Below are positions 56,043 to 64,000 of a stretch of 64,000 nucleotides of DNA, piece after piece. The DNA comes from Otatea glauca (taxonomy: Eukaryota > Streptophyta > Magnoliopsida > Poales > Poaceae), in assembly GCA_036346275.1 (NCBI GenBank), contig CM070724.1, forward strand, positions 49,601,038 through 49,665,037, read 5' to 3'. Position numbers and translations under genes: made by a program. The notes under the pieces are model-generated. The model did not search any database and was not told the origin of the DNA. It saw only the letters and a program-made list of their open reading frames with translations. Positions within the stretch are counted from its first letter, which is position 1, and every line of letters starts with the position of its first letter.

Positions 56043-59000
56043 TCAGTTTGAAGGAGCTCCATTCAGAGTGCCCACCATGCCACTGACTGAATCCTTCCTT
56101 CGCCCAAAAGGATTCTTCGAAAACGTTCAAGACATTAAGGACTAGAACAATTTGAAACATAAGTGTGGCATGCTAATATGATTTATTTTACGAATGAAAA
56201 GAATAAATTAATAAAGGATATTGAATCCGCATTCCACCACGACCAGAACTAGGAATAACAGCACCCTGCAGAGTATGGTGTACAGCTGAAGCAGTACTCA
56301 CATCCTAAAAATGACAGACGTCGAGACAAATGAGTAGGAAACAAAGGTAATGGCATGCTTATAATATAATTAATACACTGTAACTACTTACTTCGAATTC
56401 AATAAAGCAAACAGTGTTCCTGTCTTGACGTAACACTTTCATTTGTTTGTAACCAGGTTGCCTGAAATGAAATTGAAGAAAAATCAGATATGATTGCCAC
56501 AACCAGAACCAAAATGCGCAACACAATAAGCAGACCAAAATCCACTTTTAAAATGTATATTCGAACTGTGGGTTCTTACACACTGAAGAGGCTCCGCAAT
56601 TCCTCTTCAACAACAGTTTCACCAAGATTGCCAATGAAAAGGGTATTGCAGGGAGGGTTATCTTTTGTGTTCTGCAAAAGCAAATCAGAAGTTTTTATCA
56701 ACTATTATATCATAAAAATCTTGAAGGATATGAAACAGTGAAGACTGAAGATAGACTCGGAACTATATATTCTATTTAATATAGAAGATTTTCCAATAGC
56801 ATTCTGAGTGGCAAATTGAAAATCCTTTACACCCTGTATTTCTGTAATTGAATTCAAATTCTTATTTCTGTATAATTTGAAACCGGTTCATCTCAATTCA
56901 AATTCGAATATTTATGTTTGGCTGTCCATTTAAATGGAATTAGATTCACTCCGATCTGTTGAGCCCCAATTTCTTCAAGTCGCTCCTACTTCTCTTGCTT
57001 GCCAATGGTTGTGGTAGCTGGGAAATGCACGGCCTCAACAATAATGCTGTCCATCAGCATCTCTTCCAGTGGCTTGGTCTGCATTTAACGTTCTCGACGT
57101 CCTGCAGCCTAGCAGGCTGCAGCCCATTCCCCTCTTAAACCAACTCTAGACAGGGATCCCCGTCAAGAGCCAAAGCACCAAATTAACGAGAGAAAAAATA
57201 AACCAAATTACTCAATCTGAAGAACCAAACCTGTTTGAGCATTCTGTATTGCATCCAACAAATACACACTTGTACAATAGAACAAGCAGCAGGTAGCAGC
57301 TCAAAGAACCATGTAACGCCAAGATGTACAAGCCCCCTCTCTCTCAGCGTCACGAGAGACCAATTCAAGACAATTGACGTGGGAGATAGGAATTGGGCTT
57401 AGTTATTGCTGAGGTTTTGCAATTGTCAATTGGAATCGGCGATTCGTCAAATTCCAATTTCAGAATTCCAAGCCCAATTCTTGGGAGGCAAACAGGGTGT
57501 TAGGGCTTTTTGGATATGAAGGGATTAGGTCGCATCCCTTTGGATGGATAGGGAATTTGAACTAATTTTTTTTCCAATCCGAAAGGGATTGGGTCTAATG
57601 CCTCCCCCATCCAAACAAGCCCTTAAGAAAAGCATCATATTCTAGAAACGACACTAATATCTTTATTCTTTACCATCATTTCATTCAGACCTAAAGATTT
57701 CTAAGTGACAAACAAGACTTCAAGATACTCACATTGTTGTGCATATGAATTGATCACTTTGAGAAAACTTGAGAACATGAAGAGAGTAGGCAATAGAGTT
57801 TAGTTCATTACATCAATGTTGATAGTCCATTTTCTTGGATGGGAAAAAATGAGCTGGGCTCTAAATGATGACTATCAGGAATTACCATCGCATTGTCTAA
57901 GATGTCAATAAATCTTTCAAGACTACTTTAAAGCGTAAGACCATATGCTATTTGGAATTGTTCATTCAGTTCCTGCTTTCCTGAGTTTCCTCACTAGTCC
58001 CAAACCATGCAGGGGATAAGTATTACTAAAAGCAATTGGCAATTGAGTAGAAGAACATCCAGGAAATGTAAAAAAACTATAAAGATCCTATTAACAGTTT
58101 TAGTAGTAAGGTATTCAAGTGGAGAAAGCAAGAGTTGAGCAGTAGCAATAGATATTGTTGAAAGGTGCAAGGACATGAGCCAAGGAAGGAAACTTTTCGA
58201 TATTTGGGATCGATAATACAGAGTGACAGTAATATTGATGAAGATGTGAGCGACAGGATACGAGCGGGGTGGTTGAAATAGCGCCACGCATCGAGTGTCC
58301 TATGTGATAGAAAAGTCCCTTAAAAGTTAAAGACTAAGTTATATAAGACGGCGATTAGATCTGCGATGTTGTATGGAGCGGAATGTTGGACGACAAAAAG
58401 ACAACATGTATAGAAGATGAGCGTAGCAGAGATGCCGATTCTGCGGTGGATCTGTGGTCATACAAGGCGAGATTGAATGTGCAATGATGATATACATGAT
58501 AGGGTTGGGATAGCACCAATTGAAGAAAAGCTTATCCAAAATCGTCTGAGATGGTTTAGACATCTCCAACGGAGGCCTCCTGAGACACCGGTGAGTAGTG
58601 TAATTTTAAGTCGTTTCGAAAACATAAGAGGCAGAGGTTGACCAAGACTAACGTGGGAAGAAGCGCTTAAAAGAGACTTGAGGGATTGGAACGTTTCCAA
58701 AGATTTGGCATTGGATAGGAGTGCATAGAAGTTAGCGATCAACATACTAGAACCATAACCCAAGATCAAAGGTTTAGGGTTTTTATTGACTTTGATTAGG
58801 TTTCTTTCCTAGACTACCCCAACTTACTTGGGGCAAAAGGCTTGGTTGTTGTTGTTGCAGGGACATGAGCCATGATTGACTATTCTATACAAGAAAATCT
58901 GATCTCATGATCTTATGATGGTTATGGTGCTAAGTACTCTTGTGCAAAAACCAAACTATGCACATTTCAGTACTACAGACTGAAGAAAACAAGATTTAAT

Positions 59001-60893
59001 GTAGAGAAGAAATAATATAATAATTTAGCGCAGATGCTACAGCATACTACTGGGTCTTTTTAAGGCTCGCAACATAACTCCAAATTACCTGCACAGGAGC
59101 ATAGGCAGTTGGACCTGGCACAGGAGAAGGTGAAGTCATTGCTACCGGGGGCACTGGATAGGGGGCATAAGGATTATAAGGAGGTGGTGCTGCGATATAA
59201 CTGAAACACACCCAAAAAGACGCATTACAGAAGTCCATAAATGTATAATTAGTTGAGAGAAAGAGCAAAAGATTAAACAATTTACCCTGCAGTTCCCCAC
59301 ATGGAAACAGCTGGTGGGGGTGGGTGAAACGGAGGTGGAGCATAAGGAGAATGAGTATAATCTCCACCAGTTCGCAAGCGTTTACTTTGGTCCATAGCGT
59401 TTGCATCAGCTCCCACACCTAAAATAGGTTTTAATTGTCTCAACACATAATGCATATGCAAAACATTGTACGAACCAAATCATGCAGTAAATATGTGTAA
59501 ACCATAATTGAAGACATGGAATAAACTGAGGTGACATCAGAATTGTTGCTAAGGTTTTGCACTAAGGTTGTAGTGAATCTTATCAATCACCAAACTCTCC
59601 AAACCATGTTTTTTTGTCCCTGCCAACAAAATTTTAAAAAGAAATTGGCAAAAACGTTGACAACATGAAGCTCCGATTAAAAAAAAAAGGCTTGGCCTTG
59701 AATGTGCTTACGTCACAACACAGAACTAATCTCTAGACCAATTTTCTATCAAATCAAAAAAGGGCATTACCCATTGGTGGGATTTCTCTATCTGCATAGA
59801 TTTAACAAAAGATGAAAATGAACATATCATACATTAAAGCACCAATAATAAGTCAATTTTTCCCCACTCATTGATGTTATATATAGGTTTATTGAAAGAT
59901 GAAACAAAACAGAACATAGAAAAAAGTTTCTATTTACTAGTCAAATTTCCCCATTAATTGCCATTCTGTCTAGGTTTAATAAACGATGAAATGGACCTCC
60001 TTCCACCTCACATAAAGTTCATCAAAAGTAACATATCTTTCTTATCCTCAACCTCAATGTGCCAAACATCACAAGTTTCTTCCATTCTAGAAAATCAGGA
60101 AAAAGTCCAATTTAACCCCATCTACGTGCACAAAAGTCTGGATTGGACCCTCCACTATAAAACTGGTTATTTAATCCACTCAACTTTAAAAACCGGTACA
60201 AATCACCTCAAAGGCTCAATAACACAGCACAGGGAATCTCAACCCTCACCAATCGAGATATTCTTGGCGATCCCACTGCCCCGAAAACCACATAATGCTA
60301 CCCAAATTTACACACTATATCAGGCTGTCCCCCCAAATGCCCCCTTCATTGTTCTATATTATGCAAGAGCAAGAAGAAAGCGTCCACGCGTAGACAAAAC
60401 GCACCTCTCTTGACGAAGAGGTTCTTCTTGGCCATCTCGATGTGCAGCGCCGACTTGGTCTCCGCATCGAACACCAGATCCTGCAGAGGAAAAGAACTTC
60501 GGGTTCATATCCATCCAAACCCTAATCCGCTATCGAGTTAAGAAACCCACCGAAAGGTGAGCCAAATCGAACCTGCAGCGCGGCCTTGGCGGCGATGGCG
60601 TGGTGCGCGGAGGAGAAGAGCGCGAAGCCCATGGGCTGGTCGCCCTTGAAGTTGACCTGGGAGGCCTCGAATCCCGGCAGCCAGCGCAGCAGGTTGTGTA
60701 GCTCCCGCTCCTTGACGTCTACGGGGAGCCCCGTGATGAAGATGGTGCGGACCTCGTCGGCGCCGGGATGGGCGGCGGCTGCTGCATCGGGCACGCCGGG
60801 GATGGGGGGAGGTGGCGGGACAGCGGCTGGTGCGGGGGCCGCGGCGGCCGGCGGCCATTGCTGGTGGAACGGGTGGATGCCGGCACCAGCCAT
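56043..60893 (-). CDS. RNA-binding protein with two RRM domains (8 exons)
   Basis: Exons (minus): 60893-60573, 60480-60405, 59418-59286, 59200-59089, 56671-56580, 56461-56392, 56304-56222, 56124-56043. They join in frame to 322 residues. The N-terminus (MAGAGIHPFHQQWPP) is Ala/Pro-rich. RRM1 has RNP2 IFITGL (51-56) and an RNP1-like KGDQPMGFALF (83-93). A linker rich in Pro and Tyr (YIAAPPPYNPYAPYPVPP) follows. RRM2 has LFIGNL (225-230) and RNP1 TVCFIEFE (261-268). The C-terminus includes FSKNPFGRRKD. It belongs to a plant RRM family often annotated as nuclear RNA-binding or scw1-like; RNA targets are unknown. An upstream Met at 60917 is possible, but MAGAGIHP fits the family start. The last intron is U12-type. 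Intron 4 holds a LINE and a MITE. The frame is undamaged. Confidence 0.92.
56125..56221 (-). other. U12-type AT-AC intron (last intron of the RRM gene)
   Basis: On the minus strand the intron starts ATATCCTTT, the exact U12 5' splice consensus, and ends TTGAAC with the AC terminus. A branch site TCCTTAAT (consensus TCCTTRAY) lies about 10 bases from the 3' end. It is 97 bp long. The flanking codons (ATT CA|G TTT TCG) join in frame only with these ends; no GT-AG pair nearby restores the frame. Confidence 0.92.
57503..57622. mobile_element. Tourist-like MITE in intron 4 of the RRM gene
   Basis: 120 bp flanked by TTA on both sides (57500-57502 and 57623-57625). The inverted ends are gggctttttggatatgaagg and the reverse complement of cccatccaaacaagccc. 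It fits the PIF/Harbinger Tourist type. A second hairpin-like stretch at 57390-57475 (gaattgggctt...aagcccaattc) adjoins it and may be another decayed element. Confidence 0.75.
58183..58856 (+). mobile_element. RTE-type LINE, 5'-truncated, in intron 4 of the RRM gene
   Basis: Only the 3' end of the LINE reverse transcriptase frame remains, broken by stops. AMLYGAECWTTKRQH appears at about 58356-58400, then RWICGHTR, GVAPIEEKLIQNRLRWF and RGRG. The 3' end ccccaacttacttggggcaa, aaggcttgg, (ttg)n is typical for plant RTE LINEs. It is flanked by a 16-bp duplication, gcaaggacatgagcca (58167-58182) and gcagggacatgagcca (58857-58872), identical at 15 of 16 positions. It is oriented opposite to the host gene. 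Confidence 0.88.
60096..60215. mobile_element. Fragment of a TIR element in intron 2 of the RRM gene
   Basis: ggaaaaagtccaatttaacc, ccactcaactttaaaaaccg and aatcacc resemble the terminal sequence of the TIR element at 52903-54738 (reverse complement of its right end: gaaaaagtctaattt). Only one end is visible. Confidence 0.4.
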
Positions 60894-60929
60894 GCAGACG
60901 GCGGGGGAGGCGCGCACGAACCCTAACCC

Positions 60930-61400
60930 TTGAGAGAGAGAGACAGAAAGGTTGGGTTTTTCGGGGTTGGGAAAGAGGAGAGGAGCCAGAGACGGGGATG
61001 GAAATGGATGTCCTCTTCTCGGTATCCTACGCGTACGAAACTTTTGTACAAAGTTTTTTTTTTTCCGAACATCTTTCGTACAAATATGTAGTAATAAAAA
61101 CTTTGATCGGAGAGTATAAAATTTAATTGACTATTCTAACGCTCACCTAGCTCTACCCGACATAGTTGCTGATGCCCTTCACATCGAGGAGCAGAGCACC
61201 ATCAACATCAAGTCGCCAAGCATCACGTACGCACTACCCGCCACGTTCGGCGAGGTAGAAGCTCTCGGCATTTCACTCCGTTGATCCATGTGTTCCACGC
61301 GCTCTGCAGGTTGCTTGTGTCACCACCTGTTATGAAATATAAGAACCTAGGTACCTTCATCATAGGCCTAGAAGATACTCTCTACGTCAGGTTCCGCTGC
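60930..61400. other. 5' flank of the RRM gene
   Basis: The first tens of bases after 60893 (with a gagagagaga tract at 60932-60942) are probably 5' UTR. The promoter should lie here but I see no clear TATA box. The part to 61400 has no recognised gene. Confidence 0.4.
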
Positions 61401-61404
61401 TGTG

Positions 61405-61850
61405 CGCAAAAGGTCATATCCTAAAGGAAGTTGAACTTATATTTAGATATGATAGATACGGTTGTAATCCGAGTCGTTTATAGGGTAGATAAAGATGTAA
61501 ACTCTATCCTGTAACCGACTAGAATCTTGTAACCGATCGGAATCTCTTAACCGATCGAGACTCGTAAGCCACCCCACCCCGTTATATAAGGAGAGGCGGG
61601 CAACGACAGAAGGATCTGATCATCCAAGCATAGAGCGATCAAGTCATAGAGCATAGCACACCTCATATCGCCCAGAGCATATTGCGCTTTGAGCAATCTT
61701 AGATCCAAGAGATCTGCATAATCCCAGCACACAGGATTAGGGTATTACCTCCATCGCTGAGGGTCTGAACATGTTTAAACCCCTTATCTTGTGTGACCAT
61801 CGAGTTTGAGATCCAACGTCTACCCCATAAATTTATTACCGACTACAAAA
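61405..61850 (+). repeat. LTR-like remnant (possible solo LTR)
   Basis: A TATA box region (ttatataaggagaggcgggc at about 61581-61600), then transcribed-region-like sequence with agagcatattgcgctttgag, cacaggattagggtattacc and gggtctgaacatg. It ends near ccgactacaaaagtcgaca (61838-61856). This arrangement is typical of grass LTRs. No primer-binding site or coding region follows, so it is a solo LTR or a fragment. The left end and target duplication were not found. Confidence 0.5.
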
Positions 61851-61859
61851 GTCGACACC

Positions 61860-62701
61860 CGTGTACTGGCACGGCGAGTCGTTGTACAACTATATCCACA
61901 CATCATCGAATAGCCCCGTCTGCAGCGTCAATCCAGTGACGGGTCAGGGTACAAGCACTACCTCTCCGCCGTCAAATTCACCTTCTAGCCATGTGCGTTG
62001 TATTGGGATAGGAAGCTGACTAACTGTATATATTATCGACCTCCTAAGTACCTATACCATCTTCGTAGAGTTAAAACAAACATTTTACTGTCTAATGTCT
62101 CGCTTCTGTTAAGTTTTAGCGATGCATGCATATTTGCTTTCGGAAAATTAGAAGAAAATTCAAGGAAAGTACTTATCGATTTTTGTTAGTCACAAATGAA
62201 TATGAGTACGCCTCCGGCCTCCATCTAGATCTTTTTGAGAGAGAAAAAAATACTTCTTGTCTGATATTATGTAGAGATAAGCAAACATAAGCTCTATTTC
62301 GATAAGGAATTTGTTCTTCCCCCCTTTGTTTTTTTAACGTTGTGTGGGAGATGGTAGGGACGGCTAAGCACAAAATATGCTCTTTTTTATGATAGTAGAT
62401 ATTTTGCTTATGTTTCAAGCCTAATATCACATTTGTAATATATGATCGATGACGTTACAAGATAGGGATATGCACATGATCTCTCCCTTCCTAACTCTCG
62501 CTTTCCTTCAATAACGCAGACTACGTTAACCATCCTACTCCTACAAAACAACCCGCAACATTGCATTTATACAGATCTATCAACCTTTTCCCTAAAAACT
62601 GAAAACCAGCACATGAACCAAGTATTAATTATAAATTCATTCCTATATTTGCAATGATCATAACCACCTCCTCCTCCTCCTCCTCCTCCCTCAAAGCGCA
62701 G
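61860..62701. other. Intergenic, no gene recognised
   Basis: AT-rich sequence with a short CTC-repeat at 62670-62690. No coding pattern with recognisable similarity. Confidence 0.4.
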
Positions 62702-62703
62702 TA

Positions 62704-62962
62704 CTTCCTCGGTTCACAAAAACTTATCGATCTAGAATATGTGCAGTCAAACTTTTGAAACTTTAACTATCAATATCTTTTTAAATATTTTAGATTAGAT
62801 GCATAAAAATCATATGTTTAGGTTCATTTTGAAACGTACTTTCATAATTTATAATTTATATTGGAATTTTTAAATATATTACAATAGAAATTAATAGTCA
62901 AAGTTGAGTTTTGAGGACCGTGTCAATGTCCAAAATGACAACTATTTTGTGACCGGAGAGAG
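62704..62962. mobile_element. Stowaway-like MITE, same family as 13674-13931
   Basis: 259 bp flanked by TA (62702-62703 and 62963-62964). The ends are cttcctcggttcacaaaa and the reverse complement of ttttgtgaccggagag. Interior blocks ttgaaactttaactatcaa, gaaacgtactttcataat and tccaaaatgacaactat are shared with the copy at 13674. Confidence 0.85.
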
Positions 62963-63072
62963 TATTATACGTCGTATTGCCAACCATGAAACCACACAAC
63001 CTCTACCCTTCCTTTAAGAAAAACTGAAAGGCACCCATGCAAACTACAATAACCACGGATTAGGAACTCGTA

Positions 63073-63342
63073 CTCTCTCCATTTATGAATAAATGTCATT
63101 CTAGATTCTTGCCCTTCCACTAAGGCATATCTACAAAAGACGCTATTACCCTTCTATATTATATCTTTGGAAAGTATGTCTTACTCTAGCCCATGGTAAT
63201 AAATGACATTGAAAATAGCTAAAGGGAAAGGGTCTAGAAGGAGAAAAAAAACGGTAAAAAATCACCTCATAATTGTAGAATGACATATATTTAGAAACAA
63301 AATTTGAAAGCTATAATTGCATGTATTCGAGAAGGGACGGAG
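63073..63342. mobile_element. Stowaway-like MITE, second family
   Basis: About 270 bp flanked by TA (63071-63072 and 63343-63344). The left end ctctctccatttatgaataa and inner atgtcattctaga pair with gtagaatgacat and the right end gggacggag. The right arm has about 35 extra bases before its end. Confidence 0.7.
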
Positions 63343-63344
63343 TA

Positions 63345-64000
63345 TTACACTGGTACACTAATAAAAAATGGAGTTAATAAGTGCTAAAAATCTTCAATTT
63401 CATACAACACAAAAACCATGAGTACTAACCTCTGTAAATACCCCTCACCACCCTCTTCCTCTGTTGCCATTTGCTCTGCTCCAAAATCACCTCTCTCGCC
63501 AAACTCTAGTAACTTTGAGTAAAGATATTGTTTAAAAGTATGGTGTGTATACACAAGTGAATTTGTAATTAAAATAATTTCATGATGTTGTATCTTTACA
63601 AATTTTTTCGGATATATGATAAGAGAAAGTGATAAAAAATATACATTGTTGACTTTATAAAATCGAAGGCTCTTCTGTGACGGAAGAAAGTAATATTTCA
63701 CCATTTACTCAAATGAAACTCCATGCTCTTTTTACTCATTAGCCTCTATATCTCTCTCACACACAATTTTCATTACTCAATACTCAAGACGTACCCTCCA
63801 CATTATTATCCAATATCCACACCAGCTGAACAGAGATGTTATCTAGAACAGGTTTTCAAAAATCGACGAAAATCACTCGAAAATCGAGATTTTCGACCGT
63901 ATCGAGCCGGCTTGATAAACTATACCAGTCGATAAACTGGTCCGATTCAAAAAAATAAAAAAATTAGGAAAATTTTATGTGTGGAAAATCGGCGAAAATC
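63345..64000. other. AT-rich end of window with the start of an unknown repeat
   Basis: No gene. From about 63849 to the end the sequence repeats cgaaaatc-like words (atcgacgaaaatcactcgaa, aatcggcgaaaatc), also as the inverted ttttcga. This may be the subterminal repeat of a DNA element cut by the window end. Confidence 0.4.

Noticed and set aside
61861..61989. Short coding-like stretch after the LTR-like remnant
   Set aside because: It is too short, has no recognised motif, and the frame is not continued on either side.

Overview
The window is nuclear DNA of a grass (Poaceae), probably from the rice lineage. The evidence is three spliced plant genes with UTRs and GT-AG, GC-AG and AT-AC introns, grass-type Ty3/gypsy and Ty1/copia elements, Stowaway, Tourist and hAT miniature elements, an RTE-type LINE and a plastid-derived insertion. 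The species cannot be fixed from sequence alone.

Layout. 1-12909: a decayed Ty3/gypsy element (element A, + strand) whose 5' LTR lies outside the window; its 853-bp 3' LTR is present. 12910-17600: a Stowaway MITE and the gene for the mitochondrial ATP synthase epsilon subunit (14192-16332, two exons). 17600-23420: a badly decayed Ty1/copia element (- strand) interrupted by a Tourist-like and an hAT-like MITE. 24907-50481: a 12-exon diacylglycerol kinase gene whose first intron is about 20 kb. That intron holds a PPR-DYW pseudogene on the same strand. The pseudogene is split by a short copia-like non-autonomous LTR element (26601-42727, TSD GGTTG), which is itself split by a complete 14.2-kb gypsy element (element B, 27992-42219, - strand, TSD CTGGA). 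A GC-rich TIR element (43491-44286) sits farther along the same intron. 52903-54738: a TIR element that encloses a composite of three unlinked plastid DNA pieces. 56043-60893: an 8-exon gene (- strand) for a two-RRM RNA-binding protein; its last intron is U12-type AT-AC, and a 5'-truncated RTE LINE with a 16-bp TSD lies in intron 4. 60930-64000: an LTR-like remnant, two Stowaway MITEs and AT-rich sequence.

Elements A and B belong to one family. Both carry, antisense to gag-pol and between pol and the 3' LTR, an extra gene. It has its own TATA box, a region like the putative gypsy-type transposon family (the HHLNPNG motif), a conserved small intron and a coiled-coil C-terminus. In both copies it is bracketed by two tandem arrays (about 186 bp and about 83 bp periods). 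Gag, pol and the extra gene are frameshifted in both copies, and many differences between copies are small indels, so part of the damage may be consensus error. The host exons are clean. There is no operon-like organisation; the host genes are functionally unrelated (respiration, lipid signalling, RNA metabolism).
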